In this document: positions 43,485-51,465 of the stretch, piece after piece
How the letters are laid out: each line of letters opens with the position of its first letter
Numbering within the stretch: position 1 is the first letter of the stretch
From: Waddliaceae bacterium
GTDB taxonomy: Bacteria; Chlamydiota; Chlamydiia; Chlamydiales; GCA-2709385
DNA: 64,000 nt
Direction of reading: 5' to 3'
NCBI GenBank assembly: GCA_002709385.1
Contig: PAQS01000019.1
Location: 62,001-126,000, forward strand
Position numbers and translations under genes: made by a program
The notes under the pieces: model-generated
Told to the model about the DNA's origin: nothing
Databases searched by the model: none
Seen by the model: the letters and a program-made list of their open reading frames with translations, nothing else

Positions 43485-44102
43485 TTAAACCCAAGAACAA
43501 ATAGGGCAAGATGCTGGTTCATGTTTTTTAGCTGGGCAATATTCACGAGCAAAGTAAATGATCTGAAGGTGTAGCTTGATCCACATCTCTTTCGGAAAAA
43601 TCTTTTTAAGATCACGTTCTGTTTGCTGTACAGACTTCCCATTACTCAAACCCCATCGCTTTGCACAACGATGAATATGAGTATCTACAGGAAAAGCTGG
43701 TTGCGCAAATGCCTGGGCCATAACAACAGAAGCTGTCTTATGTCCTACTCCAGGAAACGCTTCTAACTGAGCAAAAGAACAGGGTACCTTAGCATCATAT
43801 TTTTCAATCAGCTCTTTAGACAAAGTCCAAATTGCTTTAGACTTTTGCGGCCCTAGCCCACAAACTCGAATAATTTCTTCTATTTCCTCCGGTGTCATTT
43901 CTACCATCTTTTCAGGAGTATCCGCTCGGTCGAAAAGAATCGGAGTTACAGTATTCACTCGTGCATCTGTACACTGTGCTGACAAAAGAACCGCAATGAG
44001 AAGAGTATATGGATCTTTGTGAAGAAGAGGAATAGGAGGTTTTGGATAGAGGTCGTCTAAAATTTCCTGAATACGCTCTACCTTTTCTGTTACCTTCACC
44101 AT
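43485..44102 (-). CDS. nth: Endonuclease III
   Basis: The 205-residue base-excision-repair glycosylase/AP lyase removes oxidised pyrimidines. The helix-hairpin-helix and catalytic region reads LEAFPGVGHKTASVVMAQAF (Lys near residue 119) and FPVDTHIHRCAKRWGL (catalytic Asp near 137). The C-terminal iron-sulfur loop is unusual: only EYCPAKKHEPASCPICSWV is present, giving three clustered cysteines with a longer first gap, where the E. coli enzyme has four (C-x6-C-x2-C-x5-C). The protein stops three residues after the last one. Either the cluster uses another ligand or it is lost. The gene follows mnmE after 6 bases, as in Chlamydia. Confidence 0.95.
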   Translation of the reverse strand: MVKVTEKVERIQEILDDLYPKPPIPLLHKDPYTLLIAVLLSAQCTDARVNTVTPILFDRADTPEKMVEMTPEEIEEIIRVCGLGPQKSKAIWTLSKELIEKYDAKVPCSFAQLEAFPGVGHKTASVVMAQAFAQPAFPVDTHIHRCAKRWGLSNGKSVQQTERDLKKIFPKEMWIKLHLQIIYFAREYCPAKKHEPASCPICSWV

Positions 44103-44108
44103 ATAAAC

Positions 44109-45485
44109 CTACTTACCAATACAAAATTTTGAGAAAATTGCTGAGAGAATATCTTCCGTTATATCGCTTCCGAGGATTCTTCCCAAGCAGATCAAACAAC
44201 GACGCATATCAGATGTAATAAATTCTGGAGAAAGGTCACTTTGTAAACCTTCCACAACAGCTCCTAAAGCTTTTATTCCATCTTCTAAAGCCTCTTTATG
44301 ACGAAGATTTGTTAGTACCACTTCATCTTTGCTAGGACAACCCTGGCTCCAAATTACAGAATCAATAGTCTTTCTCAAATTCTGTAACCCATCTCTTGTC
44401 TTAGCAGAAACCGCAACACTATGTGGTAAGGAAACATCCATAGTCTTTGCCCCTTCCACATCCATTTTATTCCAAACAAGTACACAACGATCTTTTGGGA
44501 CCTTTTCAAGTAAGATATGATCTTGTTCTTGCAATGGACGAGAAGCATCTAAAACAAGTAAAACAAGGTCAGCATCCACCATGGCATTATGTGAACGTCT
44601 GATACCTTCTTTTTCTACAATTTCATCTGTCTCTCTTATACCAGCAGTATCCGTAAGGCGTATATTTAAACCATTTAGCCTCATCGTCTCTTCTAAAATA
44701 TCTCGTGTAGTTCCTGCTATATCAGTAACAATCGCTCGATCTTTTTCTAAAAGAGAATTCATCAAGCATGATTTACCTACATTAGGGCAACCCACAAGAC
44801 AAATTGAAACTCCTTCATGAATAAGAGCCCCATCGTGAAATGTATCTAGAAGAATTTTCATTTCTTCTTTCAGAGAAAGTAGGTCCTTACACATTTCTTG
44901 CACAGAGGTAAACTCTAGTCCTTCTTCAGGAAAGTCCACCCACGCTTCTAAAACAGCAGCCGAATCAAATAGTCTTTTTTGAAACCGTTCCACTTCTCGA
45001 GAAAGCCTACCAATCAATTGATGATTCGCTGCATCTAATGAAAACTCGTTTTTAGCAGAAATTAAGTCCTGAATAGCTTCAGCTTGTACTAAATCCATTT
45101 TTCCATTCAAAAATGCTCTGAATGAAAATTCTCCCGGTTGAGCTAACCTTGCTCCCAATTCAACAACTCGAGCTAAAACACGTCGAGAAATAAGAGAGCC
45201 ACCATGGCAATGAATCTCTACAGTATCCTCTCCTGTAAATGAGCGACCATGAAGCATAGGCAAAAGTAAAACATGATCAATGGCTTGTCCTTGAGCATCT
45301 GTCACTTTTCCATAATATGCTCGATGACTTTCTGCATGAATAAGAGATCTGGAAAAAAGTTGATCTGCTAGTTGAAGAGCATTTTTTCCAGATACACGTA
45401 TAATCGCAATCGCTCCTTCTCCTGGAGGAGTAGCAATTGCTGTGATCGTGTCTTCTTCTTCGTAACTATATTCGCCGCTATTCAT
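44109..45485 (-). CDS. mnmE: tRNA modification GTPase MnmE
   Basis: The 458-residue GTPase works with MnmG to make the 5-carboxymethylaminomethyl group on wobble uridine. The N-terminal folate-binding domain starts DTITAIATPPGEGAIAIIRVSG. The G domain holds GCPNVGKS (G1, about 227), DTAGIRETDE (G3), NKMD (G4) and AVSAKT (G5). The C-terminal end is the catalytic CIGK motif. All key parts are present. ATG 45485 is used; GTG 45491 is an in-frame alternative. Both lie near or inside the end of the upstream Nudix gene, so the genes are translationally coupled. Its neighbours nth and psd match the order known in Chlamydia. Confidence 0.97.
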   Translation of the reverse strand: MNSGEYSYEEEDTITAIATPPGEGAIAIIRVSGKNALQLADQLFSRSLIHAESHRAYYGKVTDAQGQAIDHVLLLPMLHGRSFTGEDTVEIHCHGGSLISRRVLARVVELGARLAQPGEFSFRAFLNGKMDLVQAEAIQDLISAKNEFSLDAANHQLIGRLSREVERFQKRLFDSAAVLEAWVDFPEEGLEFTSVQEMCKDLLSLKEEMKILLDTFHDGALIHEGVSICLVGCPNVGKSCLMNSLLEKDRAIVTDIAGTTRDILEETMRLNGLNIRLTDTAGIRETDEIVEKEGIRRSHNAMVDADLVLLVLDASRPLQEQDHILLEKVPKDRCVLVWNKMDVEGAKTMDVSLPHSVAVSAKTRDGLQNLRKTIDSVIWSQGCPSKDEVVLTNLRHKEALEDGIKALGAVVEGLQSDLSPEFITSDMRRCLICLGRILGSDITEDILSAIFSKFCIGK

Positions 45486-45963
45486 TTCCACACAATAAGT
45501 TTACTTGGCCCAAGGTTTGTCCAATACACTCTCGTTCACCTGGCATGAGGGCAAGCTTGTCTAAAGTTTCCATATCTACCCAAGCATAGTCCACATGCTC
45601 AAGAGGCGATAGTACAATATCACCATTAAAGGAAGTATCACAATCCACTTGGAAGCAATGATGCCTGCAGTCCATTCCTGTATCTAAATAGCGTATAGAG
45701 AAACTTCCTAGGTAATCTAGATGTGTTTCTGAAAAATGTATACCCGTTTCTTCAAAAAGCTCTCGACTACTAGCTGTAGGAGGTGTTTCGCCTTTTTCTA
45801 ATCGCCCGCCAGGAAGACACCAAGTTCCACCGTAAATTGACGAACGCGAACGTTGTAATACCAGTATTTGTTCACCATTACGGCAAATGCAGGATACCGA
45901 TTCCTGCCTTGGCAGGAAATCACCCGGAGGATCTATAAAAACTAAACAAGGTTGGTCAGTCAT
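45478..45963 (-). CDS. NUDIX hydrolase (MutT-like)
   Basis: The protein of about 161 residues contains the full Nudix box GGRLEKGETPPTASSRELFEETG (from about residue 52), preceded by SSIYGGTWCLPGG. This arrangement resembles MutT and nucleoside-triphosphate diphosphatases. It may sanitise oxidised nucleotides, but the substrate cannot be told. ATG 45963 is chosen because residues before it do not belong to the fold, although the frame is open up to 46044; no strong Shine-Dalgarno sequence supports either start. It overlaps the mnmE start by about 8 bases. It is the second Nudix protein within 3 kb and is not closely similar to the other. Confidence 0.85.
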   Translation of the reverse strand: MTDQPCLVFIDPPGDFLPRQESVSCICRNGEQILVLQRSRSSIYGGTWCLPGGRLEKGETPPTASSRELFEETGIHFSETHLDYLGSFSIRYLDTGMDCRHHCFQVDCDTSFNGDIVLSPLEHVDYAWVDMETLDKLALMPGERECIGQTLGQVNLLCGNE

Positions 45964-46072
45964 TTCAATACTGTGATAACAATTATTAAAGATTTGCCCA
46001 AATATGATGCCATACAGAGCGATAATTGTTAACTGAAAAAACAATTACATTAAAATAATCTCTAATCACACC

Positions 46073-46939
46073 TTAAGGACGGAACGAGAATATATTTTGA
46101 AAAGATAGTTTTAAATCTTTTATTTTCATTCTCATAGATCTTTTTTTATAGAATGTTTCTAGATCACGTATCCATTCATGACAATTAGCATATCGACTAG
46201 CTCGCGGTGCCAATGCTTTCAATGTCATTGCTTCAATTTCTGGAGGAACATCCATTTTATGCATGGATGGACTAGGAACAACTCCTTCTCGCATATCTTC
46301 TGTTTTTGCAAAATTTGAACGATAAGGCAATACTCCAGTGATAAGCTCAAAGAAGATTACTCCAAGAGAATAAACATCTGTTTTCACATCAGCAGGTGAA
46401 CCAGATAGTTGCTCAGGACTAATATAGGGTAAGTTCACAACATTTAATACATTTCGTGCTTCTAAGCGAGGTCTTGCATTAACAAATCCCTCTAATAGCA
46501 CATGAAATTTTTGATCTATTCTCACTTGGATTGTACTCAAATCACGGTGAGTCGTACCCGCCTCATGTAAATAGTCTACTGTTTCTAATAACTCTACAAA
46601 GAAGCGAATTTGTGTAAATAAACGCTCATTTTCATTTGGTATTTCGCTTAGAACCTGAGTAATGGGAAAAGATGGAGTTGCTTGATGTACATAATAAAAC
46701 TGTCCATCTAAAGTCAGTCCATGAGAAATTGCCGTAACAAGTCTAGGCATATATATTTTCTTAGATTGTATCGCTCTTTTTGTCAGTATATCCATAGAGC
46801 GACCAGGACGCACAGAAATCACGGTAATGAATACCTCTTTTCCTGTGCGAATTTCTAGTCCTTGATAGATGGTACGCAGACCAATCTGGTCGATTTTTCG
46901 TCCAATTTGGTAACCTTTGACAATAATTTTACTGCTCAT
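46073..46939 (-). CDS. Serine/threonine protein kinase-like protein, probable pseudokinase
   Basis: The 288-residue protein has the bacterial Ser/Thr kinase fold but has lost several catalytic residues. The Gly-rich loop is weak (GRKIDQIGLRTIYQG). The beta-3 Lys is replaced (EVFITVISV). The catalytic loop keeps THRDLSTIQ with the Asp, but its Asn is Gln. The DFG motif reads EGF (VLLEGF). The C-lobe is normal (ISPEQLSG, KTDVYSLGVIFFELITGVLPY). There is no membrane helix. Phosphotransfer is therefore doubtful, and it may act as a binding or allosteric protein. Chlamydiae are known to encode at least one kinase-like protein (Pkn5) lacking catalytic residues; orthology is not claimed. Confidence 0.83.
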   Translation of the reverse strand: MSSKIIVKGYQIGRKIDQIGLRTIYQGLEIRTGKEVFITVISVRPGRSMDILTKRAIQSKKIYMPRLVTAISHGLTLDGQFYYVHQATPSFPITQVLSEIPNENERLFTQIRFFVELLETVDYLHEAGTTHRDLSTIQVRIDQKFHVLLEGFVNARPRLEARNVLNVVNLPYISPEQLSGSPADVKTDVYSLGVIFFELITGVLPYRSNFAKTEDMREGVVPSPSMHKMDVPPEIEAMTLKALAPRASRYANCHEWIRDLETFYKKRSMRMKIKDLKLSFQNIFSFRP

Positions 46940-47068
46940 CTAATCTGTGGCCTTGATTGGTTCTGGTAAAAGACCAGATTGTTTTTGTTCTTTTACCTCC
47001 CTATAACCTAAATTGCGTTTTTTATGCTTCCAGACAAATAGTCGAAACTAATCACTGGCTAATGTATT

Positions 47069-47482
47069 ATGTACAGTATTGATAGATCAAGATTTAGAGT
47101 ATTATTACTCCTTTTCTCTTTATTTTTTTCCTCTTTGATTTTTTCTCAATCTGATCATGAGCCTGTTGAACTTGAGCATTTACGAAATTTACAGCTCATA
47201 ACGGAAAAAAATTTAGAGCGACAAAAAAATCTTATCTCTCTTTTAGAAAATTTTCATCGAGAACAGAGCATTTACCTTGATGACCTTGAAAATCGAGCAC
47301 AAATGCAACGTGTGATTCAAGCAGGAACAAAAGTTTTGCACCATGCTGAAGAGTATGATCTTAGTTATTTGTTTCGAAGTAGCTTCATAGACGAACTTCG
47401 CTTTTTTCACCATATGTCGATTCCCAGTAAAGGTCTCATTGACCCAAGAAAGACAAGTAATGAGCAAAATTCAATTCTTTGA
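47069..47482 (+). CDS. Small secreted hypothetical protein upstream of psd
   Basis: The 137-residue product begins with a good signal peptide, MYSIDRSRFRVLLLLFSLFF followed by SSLIFSQS, with cleavage likely after FSQ. The mature part is helical, with heptad-like leucines (ELEHLRNLQLITEKNLERQK) that suggest a coiled coil. It then reads HHAEEYDLSYLFRSSFIDELRFFHH. No family is recognised. Its 3' end overlaps the psd coding region by 23 bases, so it is likely to be co-translated with psd. The export signal and the coupling support a real gene. Confidence 0.62.
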   Translation: MYSIDRSRFRVLLLLFSLFFSSLIFSQSDHEPVELEHLRNLQLITEKNLERQKNLISLLENFHREQSIYLDDLENRAQMQRVIQAGTKVLHHAEEYDLSYLFRSSFIDELRFFHHMSIPSKGLIDPRKTSNEQNSIL

Positions 47483-48368
47483 TCGCCCAACTCAAACAAT
47501 ACAAACCGAACAGGTTTATGGTGATTGGGCACTAAATTTATTGTATGGCAACTCCCTTACAAGTAAAACGATTGGCAAAACAATCCTAAGACGTGTTTTT
47601 CGTTATCCATGTATTTCTTCTCTATATGGTCGCTTGCAAGATAGGAAAAAAAGCAGTAAGAAAGTTCTTCCTTTTATTAAAAAATTTGGATTAGATAGCT
47701 CCGAATTCCTTATTCCTCCCGAACAATACAAAACATTCAATGAGTTCTTCACAAGAAAACTTAAGCCTTCCGCCAGACCAATCAATCCTGACCCTAAAGA
47801 AATCATGCTTCCTGCAGACGGGCGCTATTTAGTAATTCCTGATATCTCCAAAAACCCCGGTTTTTTTGTAAAAGGCCAGCATTTTAACCTAGATAAATTC
47901 CTTAATAACTATAAGCTCGCTAAAAAATATCAAAACGGCAGCTTAGTACTAGCTCGTCTTTGTCCAACAGACTATCACCGTTTCCACTTTCCTTGTTCTG
48001 GCCGTTCTAGCAAGCCAGAATTGATCAACGGATACCTTTACTCTGTTAACCCTAAAGCACTTAAAGAAAACATTGGTTTTCTTTGGGAAAATAAAAGGCA
48101 AATAACAAGTATCGAAACGGAACATTTTGGAACTATTTTAATGATAGAAATAGGCGCAACAAATGTAGGAAGTATTATCGATACTTATGAATATTCAACT
48201 GTAGTTGAAAAAGGACAAGAAAAAGGCTATTTTTCTTTTGGTGGCTCATCAATTGTACTTTTGTTTGAATCTGATACTATAGTTTTCTCTAAAGATCTTC
48301 TTTCTATGTCACAGCAACACATTGAGGTACGTGGTCTTATGGGTCAGGAGTTAGGCAGAAGTTCTTGA
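47460..48368 (+). CDS. psd: Phosphatidylserine decarboxylase proenzyme
   Basis: The enzyme of about 302 residues makes phosphatidylethanolamine from phosphatidylserine at the inner membrane. Visible family blocks are YKTFNEFFTRKLKPSARPI (about 90-108), LPADGRY, LARLCPTDYHRFHFPCSG (catalytic-region Asp-His), VEIGATNVGSI type sequence (IEIGATNVGSI) and the self-cleavage site FGGSSIVLLFE. There the usual LGST reads GGSS; cutting before Ser would give the pyruvoyl alpha chain. ATG 47460 is used; TTG 47439 is possible. It overlaps the preceding small gene. With nth, mnmE and the following TPR gene it preserves a chlamydial neighbourhood. Confidence 0.95.
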   Translation: MSKIQFFDRPTQTIQTEQVYGDWALNLLYGNSLTSKTIGKTILRRVFRYPCISSLYGRLQDRKKSSKKVLPFIKKFGLDSSEFLIPPEQYKTFNEFFTRKLKPSARPINPDPKEIMLPADGRYLVIPDISKNPGFFVKGQHFNLDKFLNNYKLAKKYQNGSLVLARLCPTDYHRFHFPCSGRSSKPELINGYLYSVNPKALKENIGFLWENKRQITSIETEHFGTILMIEIGATNVGSIIDTYEYSTVVEKGQEKGYFSFGGSSIVLLFESDTIVFSKDLLSMSQQHIEVRGLMGQELGRSS

Positions 48369-48540
48369 TCATCAATGACTAAAAAAAAGCCTCAAATGCT
48401 ACTCAGAGTTACTATTCTATATTGTTCCATATTTTGTAGACCTAAATTATATAAACTGTTATTTAAATAACCTGGAAGCAGTATATGAATACGACAAAAT
48501 CTTTATAAGATTAAATCTTTAACAGGGCTGGCGACCTTTG

Positions 48541-49848
48541 ATGTACTTAATGATCGTCTTGCTTATTTTCTTTTTAGGTGTCTGGGCTTTTTATGAGTCT
48601 AGATCCAGTACGCGACCTAGCAGGAGAGAAGTCGCTCGCATTCTCGACTCCAGTAAAAATTTGATTCATTCCGGCTCTTTAGAAAGAGCTGAACGAGAAT
48701 TGGAAGTTTTAATTCGTTATCGTCTTGCTGCCCCTAAAAGTTATTATCTCTATGCGCAAGTCCTTTTTAAAAGTAAGCAATTAGAAAAGGCTCTTAAGTT
48801 TCTTACTTGGGCGATGAAACAATTTCCTCAGCAGTACAATTTAATTCATATGAAAGGCAGAGTTCTTTTAGCTCTTGGTCGTGCTTCAGAAGCGATTATC
48901 TTGATGCGCGAAACGGAAGGTCACTTTCAAAGTGAAGATGAGTTTCTGGAATTAGCTTTAGCTGAATATGATGCAGGGAACTTGGATCGTAGCTGGGCTT
49001 TGATTCGTGATTTAGTTGATTCTTCTTGCAATGGTCGTTTATTAGCTTTAGCTGCTGACTGTAAATTTGCTTTTGAGAACTATGAAGAGGCAATTATTTT
49101 GTATCGCAAAAGCATAGAGCAAAATTGGACAAGCCATCATGTATTATCTCGTTGTGGTAGAGCTTTATATCAACTCAAGAGATATACAGAAGCAGAAGCT
49201 TGTTTTAAGGACTTAATCACACAAGATGCTAGTGATTTAAGTGCAGCTTTAAGTTTAGGGGCATGCTTTGAAAGACAGGGTTCCTTTGACCGAGCGTTAA
49301 TGGTGTATCGGCAAAAGAGTATTTGGTCTCAATCTGATCCGAGAGTTTTTACCCAAGCTGGTATTTGTTCTGTTGAAACGAAACAATATGACTATGCTGA
49401 GCAATACCTGAGTCAAGCATTAGAAGAAGGTCATAGAAGCCCTAAGGCTTTAGGATACCTTGCTTTCTGTTTAGAGCGACAAAAAAAATGGTCTGCTGCT
49501 GAATATACATACAAAGAATTGCTCGAGCATTTTCCAGATCATGTCGCAGGCTATCGTGGCTTAGCTTATTTATTTGGTGTAGGCTTAAGCCAAGAACTTA
49601 GTAATGAGCAAGGTTTATCCATGGCTCATTATGCTCTCCAAAAACGTGCAGATGCCACAGCTTGGGAACTTCTCAGTGCTTGTGAAGCCCGTGTAGGTAA
49701 TTTTAGCACTGCTCACGAAATTCAAGAGCGACTTTGGTCTAGCTCCTCTGATCAATCTACTCGTATGCGCTTTAAGCAAGCAATGCGTGCTTTACGCAAA
49801 AAAGTTCCTCTTGATGAGCAACTTGTTGCCCGCCCTCTCGTAGCATAA
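48541..49848 (+). CDS. Membrane-anchored TPR protein
   Basis: The 435-residue protein has one N-terminal membrane helix (MYLMIVLLIFFLGVWAFY) followed by about ten tetratricopeptide repeats in a tandem solenoid. Clear units include AERELEVLIRYRLAAPKSYY, ALKFLTWAMKQFPQQYNLIH, AEACFKDLITQDASDLSAAL and AEYTYKELLEHFPDHVAGY. Such proteins serve as scaffolds at the membrane. The gene follows psd with a 172-base spacer, as in Chlamydia, where a TPR gene occupies the same position. TTG 48538 directly before the ATG is not needed. The molecular partner is unknown. Confidence 0.86.
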   Translation: MYLMIVLLIFFLGVWAFYESRSSTRPSRREVARILDSSKNLIHSGSLERAERELEVLIRYRLAAPKSYYLYAQVLFKSKQLEKALKFLTWAMKQFPQQYNLIHMKGRVLLALGRASEAIILMRETEGHFQSEDEFLELALAEYDAGNLDRSWALIRDLVDSSCNGRLLALAADCKFAFENYEEAIILYRKSIEQNWTSHHVLSRCGRALYQLKRYTEAEACFKDLITQDASDLSAALSLGACFERQGSFDRALMVYRQKSIWSQSDPRVFTQAGICSVETKQYDYAEQYLSQALEEGHRSPKALGYLAFCLERQKKWSAAEYTYKELLEHFPDHVAGYRGLAYLFGVGLSQELSNEQGLSMAHYALQKRADATAWELLSACEARVGNFSTAHEIQERLWSSSSDQSTRMRFKQAMRALRKKVPLDEQLVARPLVA

Positions 49849-50005
49849 TTTTTTGATTATCATTATTTACAATATTGTTTTCACATTTCGATACTGCTAG
49901 TATGCAGAAAGAGCTCTATACTTCTGTATCTTATCACGCATCTGCCTGAACTTATCTTCTCATTACTAAAGCTCTTATGAATTTTTTAGCGGAAGGATAA
50001 GCTGG

Positions 50006-51142
50006 ATGAAGGTCGGATTTTCTAGTTGTGCTATGCAAAAAGGACAAACTGGTGTCGCAACTTATATCATCAATCTACTGAATGCACTGCAAAATGTTGA
50101 TTTAGACAATCAGTATCAGATCTTTGTATCGGAAGATGAAGAAAACTTGCTTCCTTCCTTTCATAATCCTCACCGTGTCTATAGCTATCCCAGCCATTGG
50201 TGTGGTGCTATTCCAAATATCCTATGGCATAACACTTCTCTACCTAAAATATCTTATCAAGAAAGCTTAGATCTTGTTCATATTCCCACTTATAGGCGTA
50301 TTCCTTTCGTTAAACCGCGTAAATTAGTTGCTACTGTGCATGATTTATTCGTACTTAAGATGTCTAAAAAATACGGAATTCTCCGTCACCTCTACCATCA
50401 TTTTTTTCTTTCTAATCTTATTAATAAATGTGATCGTATCATTACTGTAAGCCACTATACTAAACAAGATCTCGTCGAATTGATTCATTATCCGGAAGAA
50501 AAAATTGATGTCATTTATTCCGGAGTAGATCACGAAACTTTCCAATCGCTAAATAAGGACAGCTGTAGGAAAAGATTAGAAGATGAGCAGCAAATTCACT
50601 CTCCTTTTATTGTTTACGTTTCTCGTATTGAACACCCCGCAAAAAATCACCTTCGTTTAATCCAAGCGTTTGAAAAATATAAGAAAGATCAACAGTCTGA
50701 TTTACAATTGATTCTATGTGGAGCTGATTGGAATAGATCTGAGGAAGTTAAAGAATATGCTTCCAAAAGTTCTTTTGCTAAAGATATACGTTTTCTCGGT
50801 TATACCTCTAATGAAACAATCGTTGATCTCTATAACTCTTGTGAATTGATGATTTATCCTTCCCTTATGGAAGGTTTTGGCTTACCTATCATTGAAGCAA
50901 TGGCCTGTGGAGCACCTATTGCATGTTCTAATACCTCTGCTTTAAAAGAATTAGCTGAAAACAGAGCTCTAACTTTCTCACCTGAAAATATTGATGAAAT
51001 TGCAAAAGCTATTCATGATGGTATAGATTCTTCTTCTCAAAAAGAATTACGTAAAATTGGTCTTGATTATGCAAAAAATTTTCATTGGGATAAAACCGCT
51101 TATGAAGTCATCCAATCTTACAAAAAGTGTCTGATTTCGTAG
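50006..51142 (+). CDS. GT4-type glycosyltransferase (RfaG/mannosyltransferase-like)
   Basis: The 378-residue GT-B enzyme is a typical family 4 retaining glycosyltransferase. The N-terminal domain contains KGQTGVATYIINLLNAL (about 12-28) and VATVHDLF. The C-terminal donor domain starts FIVYVSRIEHPAKNHLRLI (about 200) and includes VDLYNSCELMIYPSLMEGFG and the E-x7-E motif EGFGLPIIE (about 291-299) followed by AMACGAPIACSNTSALKE. It should use a nucleotide hexose for cell-envelope glycan or lipid synthesis. GGAAGGA lies close before the ATG. It stands alone, followed by a 323-base spacer. It is not closely similar to the glycosyltransferase at 17604-18803. Confidence 0.92.
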   Translation: MKVGFSSCAMQKGQTGVATYIINLLNALQNVDLDNQYQIFVSEDEENLLPSFHNPHRVYSYPSHWCGAIPNILWHNTSLPKISYQESLDLVHIPTYRRIPFVKPRKLVATVHDLFVLKMSKKYGILRHLYHHFFLSNLINKCDRIITVSHYTKQDLVELIHYPEEKIDVIYSGVDHETFQSLNKDSCRKRLEDEQQIHSPFIVYVSRIEHPAKNHLRLIQAFEKYKKDQQSDLQLILCGADWNRSEEVKEYASKSSFAKDIRFLGYTSNETIVDLYNSCELMIYPSLMEGFGLPIIEAMACGAPIACSNTSALKELAENRALTFSPENIDEIAKAIHDGIDSSSQKELRKIGLDYAKNFHWDKTAYEVIQSYKKCLIS

Positions 51143-51426
51143 CTTAAGCTAAAGATACTTACAAAAACAGTGAAGCAGGCGTAAGTTGTTCAATTTGTAA
51201 AATTTCCGAGTTGTGATTTCTTGTGAAAATACTCATACGTGAAGATCATCACAACTTACTACACAAGCCAACTGTTCCAAATCACCCATACAAGTAGAGT
51301 AATCTGCATTTACCTGCGCCTTAAGCTTATAGAAATTTCAAACGACTAAGATTTTATTGGAGAAGAGAAAAAGTTATTTTTTACAGTTGTTATCATCAAG
51401 TAATTTAAAAATCTTAAAAACTAGAA

Positions 51427-51458
51427 TTAGTAGAGGTGAACTGAAGCACCTCTACTAA
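51427..51458 (-). terminator. Intrinsic terminator of the OmcB-like gene, inside a 323-bp spacer
   Basis: TTAGTAGAGGTG and CACCTCTACTAA form a perfect 12-bp stem with an 8-base loop, just after the OmcB-like stop codon on the minus strand. Downstream on that strand the sequence is TTCTAGTTTTTAAGATTTTT, a good U-rich tail. The rest of the spacer (51143-51426) shows no gene, repeat or RNA that I can support. Confidence 0.7.
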
Positions 51459-51465
51459 AGCTTTC

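Noticed and set aside
47069-47482. Possible assembly frameshift joining the small secreted gene to psd
   Set aside because: The small gene has its own signal peptide and psd is complete from its normal start, so simple overlapping genes explain the data.
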